Numbered from the stretch's first letter, positions 21,040 through 31,904 are shown. The stretch is 64,000 bases of DNA from Lepisosteus oculatus (GCF_040954835.1 NW_027168341.1:656001-720000); one strand, 5' to 3'. Notes: generated from the letters alone by a model not told the origin. Translations and numbers: made by a program.

Positions 21040-22633
21040 TTTTTTTAAAAAATTTTTATTAAACATAGAATTTACAAATACAAATACAACAAGAGGATCA
21101 GAGTCATGTACAAGAGAAAAAAAATGCAGCAGAAAAAAGCATTTAACTACCAGAGGTAATTAAGTAATTATGTGATCAAATTGTATATTTTACATGTATC
21201 ATATTTTCCTTGCTTTAATATTTCTCAATTATTTATAAACTTTAGTTTCAACATGCATGCGTTTCCTGTAAAAAATAAAACTCAGCACACAGTTTTTCTT
21301 TTAACAACATTTCGAGTACCTCTGGCATTCATGAAAAAGACATACACAAAAGCAAATAACTAACTCTAAGACTGTCTAAACTATTGAGTTTTTCAAAGAA
21401 CCAGAACTATAACAGTCCTTAACACTTAACTACACCATTCCAAACTAACACTAAAGAAACACTAGTATATACTGGTATAACAAATAAAACCAAACATAAT
21501 CATTAACTGAGCAGTCACTGGGAGCAAATCTCCTTCCCGTCCACAAAGGCCCTCGCTCCCACAAAGTAGGCTCTCCTCCCCTCTCTTCTGGCAGCTTCAA
21601 CCTGGGGCCACAGCTGGTTCCTGGTACTCCTGTCCGCAGCAGACAGGTCCTCTGCAAACCTCAGTTTGTTCCCATTCAAATACTCATTCCCCCTCGCCGC
21701 TCGCCACAGCATGTCCCTCGCCGTCCTCTTGGTGAACTGTATTATAATCGATCTGGGGAGCACTTGCCCAGACATGTTCGCTCTCCCGAGCTTGTGAACA
21801 AAGTCAATGGCCGATATTACGTCCTCCTGGTCCGGCAGGGTCCTTTTACAGATACCCTTCACTGTTGCAACAAGGTCCTTATCACGTTCCTCTTTAACTC
21901 CAAATAATTTTAAATTCCATCATCGACGGTATCTATCTACATCGTTCACTTTCAATTCAAGTTCTTTAATATGCTTTTCTTGTTTGGTATTTACTTGTTT
22001 AAGAACTTTTACTTCACTCTTTAAGTCTTCAACCTCTTTAAACACACAGTCCATGGACTTTTTAAGACTTTCGATTGCGACTGTATTAGATCAAGTCATT
22101 TCCTTCAGCTCACCCATGCTCTGTGCCATCATGTTGAAGATGTTGGTCTGGAGCTCCTCCAGCGTCAGGTTGCCCCTTCCTCTCTTGGCTGCCGGGGTTT
22201 TCACAGGTGTGCTGGGCAGGGACTCCGGCTCTTCCTCTGGCAGCTGAGTCTCACTTGGGCTGCGAGCGCTCGCGTACGAGCGCATCTCCAGCACTCTTTC
22301 CACGTCCCCTCCAGCTGCTTCACTTTTCCCTTTAGTTGCCATCAATTTTCTTGTAGTGCTATACATATACGATTGAGGTTTCTTAGACTTCTCCTTCGAA
22401 GAACCAGCACTCTCTTTTCTTTTCCCAGTGTTACTCATATCGAAATTCTTAAACCTAAAAAAAATCGTTTTTTTTTCTTTCAATTATAACTGAAGTTTAA
22501 ACAAGTAGTGTTAAGTCCTTATTTTTCTGTAGTCAAAAAAAGCAAAAATTAACATTCAGGTCATGAAAAACTCAAAAAAAATCCTCAACCACTAAACTTT
22601 ACCTCCCACCTGAGCGCCATCTTGAACGCCCCT
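21040..22633 (-). mobile_element. L1-like LINE carrying ORF1 only
   Basis: A 16-bp target duplication, ACCACCAGAGAATGCT, lies at 21024-21039 and 22634-22649. The empty site is seen in the duplicate at about 43605. On the minus strand the insert starts with a short G/C-rich leader and has ORF1, a tail region of about 470 bp and an A-rich 3' end. ORF2 (endonuclease and reverse transcriptase) is absent, so it must have moved using proteins from another element, as mammalian HAL1 elements do. Confidence 0.9.
21515..22438 (-). pseudogene. L1 ORF1 protein gene with one internal stop
   Basis: The frame starts at MSNTGKRKES, passes a disordered, basic N-terminus, then a heptad-like coiled coil, then an RRM-like region with DRYRRWNLKLFGVKEE and a C-terminal domain ending KEICSQ. 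This is the L1 ORF1 order of coiled coil, RRM and CTD (an RNA-binding chaperone). It stays in a single frame of about 307 codons, broken by one TGA at 22091-22093, between the N-terminal region and the coiled coil. The low damage suggests a fairly recent insertion. Confidence 0.82.
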
Positions 22634-23245
22634 ACCACCAGAGAATGCTCAAGATTTCGGAAGCTGTCTCCGGGACGTGCTGATTCCACACATCCTGAAT
22701 AAATCATGATATTGTTAGTTGCTGTAGCTAGACGTTCAAATGAGTTTCATGGCCAGATGGACTGTTTCCTCCAGCGGTATAGTATTGCAGTGAGACAGCA
22801 CGATGCCTGCAAGACTATGTCACGCTAAACGCCACAGATTGTGTTTGTCCGTTCGTGTCAGTCATCCTGCAGCCACGGGAAGTGGGACACAAACATGCCG
22901 CAATGCTTTCAAGACGTTAGGATTTGTTTGTGCAACATCCGAGAAGAGTACTTGTGGCTTGAATGTGAACTGTACGTGCCCACCCCCTTTCCTCTGTAGT
23001 GCATGAGTTCCTCCCGGCATGCCCTTCGTCATTGTTCTGTCATCTTGTATTTAAAGGGTTGTATTTCTGCTGCTGAAAAGAATCAACGGGTTTCTTTGTT
23101 CCCAACGGAGCCCTTGTCTGTCATGAAATTCTTCAAAACCTCAAGCTAGAAGAAGACGACAAATATGAAGCGTTACAGCAACGACATGCCATGAGACGAT
23201 TGATAACGATTTCCATAGGATCCCCGCGGTTGCCTGGCAACCGTC

Positions 23246-23391
23246 AGCTTTGCGCAGTGGCAGTATCGTAGCCTGTGAGGTTTAGCCGAGGCGGGATTAT
23301 TGCTAGTTGAAAACTTTTCCCAATACCCCGCTTCCACCGGTTTGCAATACAATCAGCGAAAGCTATTTTTGACAGTCTCGTTAGAGACTGA
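23246..23391 (+). ncRNA. U4 spliceosomal snRNA, copy 1
   Basis: The first 90 bases match vertebrate U4 closely, from AGCTTTGCGCAGTGGCAG through the 5' stem-loop and the AAAACTTTTCCCAATACC single strand. A divergent central stem-loop, an Sm site (ATTTTTG) and a terminal hairpin (CAGTCTC...GAGACTG) follow. In the spliceosome U4 pairs with U6. The middle stem-loop differs from the human sequence but remains pairable. The gene could be active or a close pseudogene. The inverted copy is at 42602-42747. Confidence 0.88.
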
Positions 23392-23453
23392 GCAAGGTGT
23401 TTAAAGACAGATTTGGTCATGGTGACATCATGGTAGAAAGAAGCGAGCTTGTT

Positions 23454-24003
23454 CCCAGTGGGCATTGATTCGTCGAATATACGTATATTTACGGCGAAAT
23501 TACGGCTATACGTATATATACGTCGCCTCGACGTATAATCAACGTCGAATTGCAACCGTAAAATTGACGACATTAACAAACGCATATATAACGTCGAAAA
23601 CACATCTAACACAGTGCCTGAGGCTTTTTACTGTATGTATCGTGTGTGCCGCAACTAGGAGTATACGGCACTCTGCACAGTGTACGAAGTAAATTATTTT
23701 CGCAGCAATTAATTTACATGTGTATAATAAATATAGTAAATATAATAAATTAATTTCTGCGAAAATAATTTACTTCGTACACTGTGCAGAGTGCCGTATA
23801 CTCCTAGTTGCGGCACACACGATACATACAGTAAAAAGCCTCAGGCACTGTGTTAGATGTGTTTTCGACGTTATATATGCGTTTATTCATGTCGTCGATT
23901 TTACGGTTGCAATTCGACGTTGATTATACGTCGAGGCGACGTATATATACGTATAGCCGTAATTTCGCCGTAAATATACGTATATTCGACGAATCAATGC
24001 CCA
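23454..24003. repeat. Long palindrome (fold-back end)
   Basis: The arms run from 23454 to about 23720 and from about 23740 to 24003, each rich in ATACGT and CGTATA motifs, and they can pair almost end to end. The same palindrome occurs at about 54957-55540 and 63437-63766, so it behaves as a separate palindromic MITE that also forms one end of the larger element. Confidence 0.88.
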
Positions 24004-25967
24004 CAGCTTGGCATACAAGGGTTTTGCTGAGGGGTCTTGCCACCTGCCTGAAAAAAAACAGTAAAATGTTTGAGTGCCTATAGAGTTTCTATTTTTATTT
24101 TCTTGACAAAAGTTGATACCATTTCCTGGACACCCCGTCCCCCATCAGTGTGCGGTGCCCGAGGAAAAATCTGTAGGGGGGCGTCTGAAATTCTGAGGGG
24201 GGAGTGATATTTCGGTTGAAACGGAGCTGTTCGGTGCAGCTACCCAAATGAAATCTCGCAGCTATGCCATTGATTAGTGCTTCATGATAGAAGATAACGA
24301 CTAGCAATCTGGTATTTGCGATGAAGTTCAGTTTCACATTTTTCGTCACTCTCACGGTTTGTATTGCCTGGAGCAAAAAGTACCATAAGCGTTCATTTTT
24401 GCAGCTACATGGACGTTCTGAATCGTTAAGAAAAAAATGTTGTAAAACCAACAGAAAGCACAGACTGCTATAACTAGTCCTAGTTATATAACGATTTTAA
24501 GTATTAAATCTTTACTGCAAGGAACTACTGCAAGGAATCGGTCCACCTGAGCAAACAGGATCGTAATGTTGACACTCAATAATATGTGCAGTTCCTGGAC
24601 GGATAGCCCTCCTGCCCATCAAACAGACTGAGTGACTGTTCGTGTCATTTAGTGTTGTCTGACCATTGACAAAGTACAACTATTTTTTTAGGGCGCAAAT
24701 TAAGTTAGGTAAAACTTTTTGCCCAAAACTGAAGGGGCGACATTCCCCCCTCCCCCCGTGATGCCAGGCCTGTCCCCATCCTATTCCATAATGTAATTAT
24801 ATATAATACCATACAACAGTGACCGATCCTTACTAACTGCATGCGTTAAAATTGCACATCAGCTCATAGCAGGGGGCACATAGCCGCGATGTATTATCAA
24901 TGTTAAATTTCAACCATAATATCGACAACATTAATAAACGCATACGTTGAGAAAATATCGAACCCAGCATATTTTCCGGTTATATACCACAATGCATTGC
25001 TAGTATTCGTTGGTCACCATTTTGGACACGTTTTTCAAACGTAGAAGTATATCCGCAAATATCTCAGCAATCCTCTTTTGACGAGTAAGTATGAACAATA
25101 ATAATACTATCTGAATACATACAGATCTTTCTTAATATTATTTTGATTAAAATAGTATGTGAATAAGCAAAAAAATGGCACATAAAATAGTGTGAATGGG
25201 GAAGATGACACAAAATCGTTTTGCCATTTCTCTTATTCTTATTCTATGTTGTACTTTCAAACTTTGGGTACTCTTTAATTAGGATAGACTTTATTGCTCA
25301 ACTGCTATGATGCAAGCCAAATTTTATACATTGATTTCAGCTTTGAGCTTAGTAAACCGTTCATTTTTTAGATTATACTAAAGAAGATATTAATCATCAT
25401 TTATTTGGGAAGTAATATTATATAATTTTCTCCTAGCTGCGGTGCTGAAGTCCCACCCTACATCAACAGAAAAAGAAATAAAGGAGCACGCAATGTGTTA
25501 CTTGAAGAATGCATATGCAAGGCAGGGGGCCAGGAGATCTGGACTCTGAAAATAATAGGTTTTTGGTTCTAACAGGACAATTAGACAGGGTTTGCAAATA
25601 GTGGACAAAAATCGTCTTAACTTCCATTGTAATATTTTTTTTCTTGGAAATATAGAAGTTGTACATTTTAAAATGTATATTTGAATCAAAATGTGGTTTT
25701 GAGTTAGTGTGTTAATGTAATTAGTTTTGTGTTTGTCATTACTATACTGTATATTGCCATGTTACCAGAATTTGTAGGTGAAGTTTAAGACTAGTTGTGT
25801 TTTTTATGATTATTGCCCATATGTTGATTGTTGATTGATTGTATACAATGTATAATTTGAAATACATATGTTTCAGGTGTGAATGTGTATTTTCAGAATA
25901 AATTTCTAAACCTAATCATTGGCTTGGTTTACTTGTTTCTACACCTATAAAATCTATCTTTGATGTA

Positions 25968-26410
25968 TAATAGACCTCTACCCATATACGTATAATAGAC
26001 CTCTAAAATTATCCGTATAAAAGACCTCTAACCATATACATATAATAGACCTCTAAAGTTATGCGTATAATAGACCTCTAACCATATACGTATAATAGAC
26101 CTCTAAAGTTATCCGTATAAAAGACCTCTAACCATATACGTATAATAGACCTCTAAAGTTATCCGTATAATAGACCTCTAACCATATACGTATAATAGAC
26201 CTCTAAAGTTATACGTATAATAGACCTCTAACCATATACGTATAATAGACCTCTAAAGTTATACGTATAATAGACCTCTAACCATATACGTATAATAGTC
26301 CTCTAAAGTTATCCGTATAATAGACCTCTAAAGTTATCCGGAACTCCAACCATATATGTATAATAGTCCTCTAAATTTATCCGTATAATATAACTCCAAC
26401 CATTTATGTA
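25968..26410 (+). repeat. 50-bp tandem array, about nine units
   Basis: The unit is made of two 25-bp halves, each containing TATAATAGACCTCTAA, with alternating TATACG and TATCCG or CATATACG joins. The second element copy has only a few units at 52860-53040, so array length varies between copies. Confidence 0.9.
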
Positions 26411-26544
26411 TAATGAACGTCTAAACATAGACGTATAACTTTAGACGTACATTAGAATTTCATTCTAGACGAATTGTAGACCACATTTAGACGTCTAAGG
26501 TATGCGTTTAATAGACGTATATTATACGTCTTTTGCCCACTGGG

Positions 26545-27738
26545 TTACGTCTCAACAGAAACGCTCTTTAGCTCTTTCAGCGTTATGCAGAGAACAGCGT
26601 CTGTCGAGATCACTTTTGAGTCAGCGCGAAACGCCGTGTGCTGTCAGTTTGATTTCATATTACTCGTAGCGGCGCCCGGCTTTTGTCTGTCAAACGTTAG
26701 GTTGCGCTTCTTCATGCTGCACCGTCGGCATGAGTGGAGCTTTATAAACGTCTGTACTTACTGCGCCCCATAAGAAATCGTTTGTCCCCGTTCAAAAGAG
26801 ATTGTGCGATGTCCTGCAGCAAACCTTTGACAGTTTGAAAAGAGGAATTGATTCTGCTTCCTGTGCGTGCAGTAGTTACAAAGTTGAACGCCTTTACACG
26901 ATCTGCTGCAGTTTTCAGTGGGCGGGCTTTGTCAAATGGCTTGGAAAAACGCACTGTGTTTCGGCTCGGGAAACATCATGAGCAGTGTCCTGCATGTTTT
27001 CTGTGTATAGCTGTCTTTTAACGCATACAGAATTCATTCGAAATCATTGATTTCTCCAATTAACAAGGGTCCCTTAAAGGATGAGTCAAAGTAACGTCTA
27101 ATCGGATTAGTTTCCTTAGAGCTGGTTCAGAGTTTGCGCAAGAGTTTACCTTTCACAGATGCGCAAAGAAGAACTTTGGGGGTGCACGCTTCAAGGCGCC
27201 TTACAGCTGTAGGGAGTGATTCGAGGCGATTCATGGCGTGTGCTCGTTCCCTTATACCGTACGCCCCGGGGTGCAGTGCTACGATGACGTACAATACCGC
27301 TTGGGCACGTAACGGCGTTATATGCGAGTGCGGGACGTGAGGGTTTTCGTTTGTTCGTTTTGTTTTGCTCTGCTTTGCTTTGTTTTGCTTTCCATCGCGT
27401 TGGTAAGAGCGTAAATAAAAAGGCGATTCCTGCATCTACCACTAATGTAAGAGCTATTTCAAGTGCGACGTGGTGCGGCTTTTCAAATGCTTGTGGGCAT
27501 TTCTCTGTTGTTGATTCTTTTTTTGTGTGTAACAAAGTGGCATTTTCATGTCCGGACGGGGAGACTTTATCATTCCGACATGAAGCCACCCTTAAGTCCT
27601 CTGAGGCGTGTCTGTCTGCAAGGCTTGTATTGTGGAAATGTTTTTTTGAAACGGAGAACGACTTTGAAATAGGCTTCCGCCGGCGCCTCGCGATCCAGGT
27701 AAGATTGTAGCAAGAACGCAGCGGCAGCGGGGCTTGCT
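26545..27738 (+). repeat. Block C with Ser leader cassette
   Basis: The part 26545-27400 matches 41700-42540 in reverse. The part from about 27090 is the leader cassette that precedes Ser tRNA genes elsewhere in the window. A run of CTTTG/TTTTG repeats lies near 27345-27390. I see no protein-coding gene. Confidence 0.8.
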
Positions 27739-27820
27739 GTAGTCGTGGCCGAGTGGTTAAGGCGATGGACTAGAAATCCGTTGGGGTCTCCCCGCGCAGG
27801 CTCGAATCCTGCCGACTACG
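27739..27820 (+). tRNA. tRNA-Ser (AGA)
   Basis: This is an 82-nt class II tRNA. Acceptor GTAGTCG pairs with CGACTAC, the loop CTAGAAA gives anticodon AGA, and the variable arm is intact. The T loop begins C instead of T (CTCGAAT), a change in the B box. The rest is canonical. Confidence 0.92.
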
Positions 27821-28033
27821 TTGTCCGCCTCCAGTTGGTGTGTTCCGGCGCAAGCAAAGAAGCGCGCCTCTTTGCTGTTCCTGGTGGTTTTAAAACACCC
27901 AATCGCTTGTACCCGCTGCCTTGGAAATAAATTCTTCAGCGTCCGTGAATGGCATTTTGCAGCTGGAAGCAGATGTCGACGCGTTTTGCACAGAGCACCA
28001 AAAAAGCGTCTTTTTTGAAGGCCCAGGCACTAA

Positions 28034-28104
28034 GCATTGGTGGTTCAGTGGTAGAATTCTCGCCTGCCATGCGGGAGGCTCGGGTTCGATTCCCGGCCAA
28101 TGCA
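28034..28104 (+). tRNA. tRNA-Gly (GCC)
   Basis: This is a 71-nt tRNA with acceptor GCATTGG/CCAATGC, anticodon GCC and an intact B box GGTTCGATTCC. A TTTT terminator follows within 10 bases. A drifted copy is at 43473-43543. Confidence 0.95.
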
Positions 28105-28154
28105 GTGGCTTTTGCAGTGAGCGGCTCCATCACTTGCATCCCCTTGCAACTCGC

Positions 28155-28440
28155 AACTCAAAAAAACCACTGAAGCTAAGCAGGTGTGAGCCAGGTCAGT
28201 ACCCGGATGAGGGTGAGCTACAGGAAAAAACAAAGCTTTCAGCTGGAAGCGGTGTTAATGGTGCCGGCGGGGGGGGCGCTCACCCTGAGGTCTGTGCGGG
28301 TCCCAATGCCCCAGTATAGTGACGGAGATGCTGTGTTGTAAGAGGGCGCTGTCTTTTGGATGAGATGTAAAACCGAGATCACAGCGCTCTGTGGTCATTA
28401 AAAATGACCACCAAAACCTTTGACAAAAGCTTTTGGTAAT
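28155..28440 (+). mobile_element. 5S rRNA-derived SINE
   Basis: The head (GAAGCTAAGCAGGTGTGAGC through GGATGAGG) matches the internal promoter region of 5S rRNA. It is followed by a body containing GATGAGATGTAAAACCGAGA and CTGTGGTCATTAAAAATG, as in vertebrate 5S-derived SINEs. It is not a functional 5S gene because the ends of 5S are missing. It lies directly after tRNA-Gly. Confidence 0.72.
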
Positions 28441-28664
28441 TGATGGTCTTCAATAATGCTTCTCCTTTAGGTACATTTTAAATCAGCTGAAAAATGCTGT
28501 GAAATGGGGGGGCAATTCAGGCCAGTGTAGGATTTGGGTTACAAGAACCATGAAAATGCACGAGAAAGCCCGTACACTGAATTACACGGCTTTCTATTCA
28601 AAGGAGGGCAAAAGAAATTCCCTGAGATCGATTTTTTGCAGCACAGAGAGGATTACTGTCGTGA

Positions 28665-28738
28665 GGCTGGTTAGCTCAGCTGGTTAGAGCGTGGTGCTAA
28701 TAACGCCAAGGTCACGGGTTCGAGCCCCGTACGGGCCA
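28665..28738 (+). tRNA. tRNA-Ile (AAT)
   Basis: This is a 74-nt tRNA with A box TAGCTCAGCTGG, loop CTAATAA (anticodon AAT) and T arm ACGGG-TTCGAGC-CCCGT. The acceptor carries the G-G mismatch that is also typical of human tRNA-Ile-AAT. It is probably functional. Confidence 0.95.
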
Positions 28739-29017
28739 GGTCCTTTTCTCCTCTCTTACCAAAGCTGTTAGGTTCCTTTCCGTGGTGAGATGGGTTGTCA
28801 TGCAACGCTGCCACATAGTGCCGACAGACAAGAGTGTTGCGGGAGAAGAGAAAAGTGTTTGAAGATTTAAGAGTGTCTTAGGTGGAGCCAAAATCAAGTG
28901 TCACAAATGCAAGTGGGAGGTTTTCCAATGTTTAATATGGTAAAAATAAGCGGAAGTTATCTGCCGGTCATGGCACAGTCTGCCATGCTTTTGTCAGATA
29001 CTGTAAAGTGGTGTCGA

Positions 29018-29054
29018 ACTGGAGCCTCACCATTTGCATATGTGAGGCTCCAGT
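29018..29054. repeat. Perfect 13-bp hairpin
   Basis: ACTGGAGCCTCAC pairs perfectly with GTGAGGCTCCAGT around an 11-nt loop holding the octamer ATTTGCAT. The related sequence at 63860-64000 has only one arm, which suggests that the second arm arose as a local inverted copy. Confidence 0.85.
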
Positions 29055-29244
29055 TATACATCGAGTGTCACATTAAATGACAAAAATGAAGAGAGTTAAA
29101 GCAGCTAGAGAGGTTTTCTTACAAATTTTGAGTTGACACAGTTTTGGAAAATGTTTCCTTCACGCTGCACTGTACAGCAGCCAAGAGTCTCCAAAACAAA
29201 ACAGAATTGACAGATAGGAGAAAATTCCCACTCGTCCTGAAGTT

Positions 29245-29323
29245 CCCAAAATCCAGCAGGTGGATTTTGGGAATGGCATACAGACCCCTGGCACAAGTGG
29301 TCTGTGCCAGGGGTCTGTATGCC
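29245..29323. repeat. Two adjacent perfect hairpins (11 and 21 bp)
   Basis: CCCAAAATCCA pairs with TGGATTTTGGG (29245-29271, 5-nt loop). Four bases later, a perfect 21-bp stem starting GGCATACAGACCCCTGG spans 29275-29323 with a 7-nt loop. No gene is seen around them. Confidence 0.9.
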
Positions 29324-29559
29324 GTTAACCATGCCGCTTAACCCAGTAGCACCACCACAGTCTTAAAGGAAACCGGTGTAACAACATGTCCGGGTAACTT
29401 TTTCCATTCACCCGCAGCCCTTTGTGTAAGGATGTGCCACATATGTGGCGTTTTTATCATAGTTATCATAGTTTTCTGATTTTGACCATTTAGATTTAAT
29501 TGATTGTTGTGTTGAAAAGTCTTTTATTTTTATCACAGTGTAGTTTTCTGATTTTGAGA

Positions 29560-31885
29560 TATGGAGCATTGGCGTTATTCACACAGCAGCTGTATCGACG
29601 AGCGGTGAAAAAAGTGTGGTGGAAACGTCGGACCCTAAGGTGGTGACTGCATCGGAGACGGCTGTTAAGACGCTGATCAAAACCAAACGTGTCAAGCCTT
29701 CGGAGAGAAATAATAACACGCCTAAAGACTTGGTGTTTGGTGATGTGGGAGACTCAGTGCGGTATATTGCACAGTTAGTATCAAAGGTGGGCACTAATGA
29801 GGTGGATAAAAAGCGGGGTTTAGAGAATCTAAGAGCCGCTTTAGCAAGTGTACATTCAGTGTTTCCAAAACTGATCCAGGTTTACGCCGCTAGACTCTTA
29901 GACGTTTTTTCTAAAGAAGATGCTGATCTAACCTCTGGATTTCGTTACCTGATAATGCTATTTCATGGTGCACTGGCGAAGACCCACCGGGATAAATGAC
30001 TAAACATGTGCATGGTGCAGTCCAGAGAATATTGGATGAACTTTCTCCAAACATCGGGGCGAATGATTTTGTACAGCTGCGTTTGACTGCGGGTGGTTTT
30101 AACAAACCCTTGTTCTCACGCAGGAGACAACCCGGAGAATTAAATGCTGCTGATTTTTTAAGCCACATCTCAGACCTCTTACAGAGCCACACAGAAATTC
30201 TCACCGATGACAGCCTCCGATTAGTGGTGACGATAGTTAGGAATATGCAGGGGGGTGCCCGTCGAAGATTTAAATCCGTTCTGGGTAATTGCTCAGAAAA
30301 AAACGCACCTTATCGACTTACATTACACGGGCGGTAATCTGTGTTTCACCGGGAGTGTGTACGGTTTGTTGAATGAAGGTTGTACCAATGGGGAAATGTT
30401 ACAGGGCGCTAAACGAATGCACAAAGAGTTGGGTTTTTCAGAGAATCAGAAAATTAGTTTGTCAGACATTACTGCTTTTGAAAAACATTTAAAGGTGGTC
30501 ATTAAAATTTTGTACCATGACCAGGGTGATTGGAAATATTTTACAACGGGGCCCACACCACCTAATTCTAAAATACTTTTTGTTCTACTGCATGAAGAGC
30601 ATTTTTATGGGGTTTTAAATTTTAAAGCTTTTGTGGGGGCGGCATATTTTTGCACTAACTACCATGCGGCGTATAGCCACAAGAACGCACACGCCTGTGT
30701 TAAAACTTGTAAAACCTGTTTAGATCCCCAGTGTTGCGAAATTGATGCAGAAATTCAGAATTGTCCGGCCTGTAAGGTCTTTTGTCGTAGCTCTCAATGT
30801 TTGGCGAGACACTTTCGGAATGCAGCGACGGGTGTTAGTAAGTGTGAGCGCAGGGTCTTTTGTGAGAAATGTGAGGTTTATAACCTCTCTAGTCACAAAT
30901 GTAAAGAGAAACTGTGCTCGCATTGTAACAACGTGATCGACACCCCTGACACACATTTGTGCTACATACTGCCTTTGGACAACCCCAAAATTTCAAACAA
31001 GTACATTTTTTTCGACTTTGAATGCATGCAAGAAACGGGGACACACATACCAAATTACATCCATGCCCTTCATATTAACAATAAACGAAGCTGGGAATTT
31101 TATGGTGAAACTTGTCTAAAGGATTTTGTGTGTAAATTTATCGACAGACGTTTCAAAAACCATACATTCATATCGCACAATGGCAAGGGATATGACAATT
31201 ACCTAGTAATCAGACAGTTGTAAGATGAAAAGATGGACGTTGAACTAATTAATCAGGGTGGTAAGATAATGTGTATGACCGTAAAAGCTCTGAACATCAG
31301 ATTTATCGATTCTTCAAACTTTCTACCTATGAAATTAAGCAAACTGTCGGCCGCCATGGGGTTCCCCGGGGGTAAGGGTCATTTTCCACACTTGATGAAC
31401 ACTTCAGAAAACCAAAATTATGTCAGCCCGATGCCGCCGCCAGAACTTTACGGCGTTAACTACATGCTGCAGAGGGAGAAAGCCGAGTTTTTGGTTTGGT
31501 ATGAAGAATGCAAGGGAAGTGTGTTTAACTTACAGAGAGAGTTGAAACGTTACTGCCAGTTGGATGTGGCAATTCTAAGAGAAGGCTGTGTCAGGTTTTG
31601 GGACAAGGTCATGAATATGACCAGACAGACACGCGTGACTGAGTCAGGGGCCGCCTGCGTTGTGTGCATCGACCCCTTTCAGTTTGTGACCATCGCTAGT
31701 GTCTGCATGGCCATGTTCAGACTTATGTTTTTACAGGAAGAGACGATAGCGTTGCTACCCCATGACAATTACCACCACCAGCAAAAACGATTTTCTACAC
31801 CCAGCATTCAGTGGCTTATGTACATCGAACACACAGAGCCCGTTAAAATCCAACACGCGTTAACCACGGCCGGTGAGTTCAAGGT
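29560..31885 (+). mobile_element. Polinton-like (Maverick/adintovirus-like) fragment, fossil
   Basis: The plus-strand frames include the N-terminal part of a protein-primed family B DNA polymerase. It has a helical leader region, a cysteine- and histidine-rich segment near 30670-30960, and exonuclease-like motifs (FFDFEC and HNGKGYDNY) near 31000-31200. A further stretch of polymerase-like sequence follows to about 31885. No integrase, ATPase, protease or capsid part is seen, and the downstream side is cut off by another repeat. It is broken in several places and is probably of intermediate age. Confidence 0.78.
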
Positions 31886-31904
31886 TGGACAAAGCTGAAA
31901 GCTC

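Larger units (their letters stand above)
20390..23450 (+). repeat. Block B (Gly-TCC, LINE, U4)
   Basis: The first part matches 26745-27060 directly and 42030-42320 in reverse. The Gly-TCC to U4 part matches 42535-43250 in reverse and 43555-43822 directly. Outside the tRNA, the LINE and U4 I see no gene. Confidence 0.8.
23454..26544. mobile_element. 3.1-kb transposon-like element with 11-bp inverted ends
   Basis: The element starts CCCAGTGGGCA and ends TGCCCACTGGG, with TT on both sides. The duplicate at 42530-42545 preserves the uninterrupted target, which proves the insertion. Inside are a 550-bp palindrome, a unique A/T-rich middle and a 50-bp tandem array at the other end. I see no transposase frame, so it is non-autonomous. 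A second copy is at 52746-55540, and a middle fragment is at 31905-32470. The superfamily is not assigned. Confidence 0.85.

Noticed and set aside
25968-26410. CRISPR array
   Set aside because: The repeats are contiguous with no unique spacers and the genome is eukaryotic. It is a plain tandem repeat.
28155-28250. 5S rRNA gene
   Set aside because: Only the internal region matches 5S. The 5' and 3' ends are missing and a SINE body follows.
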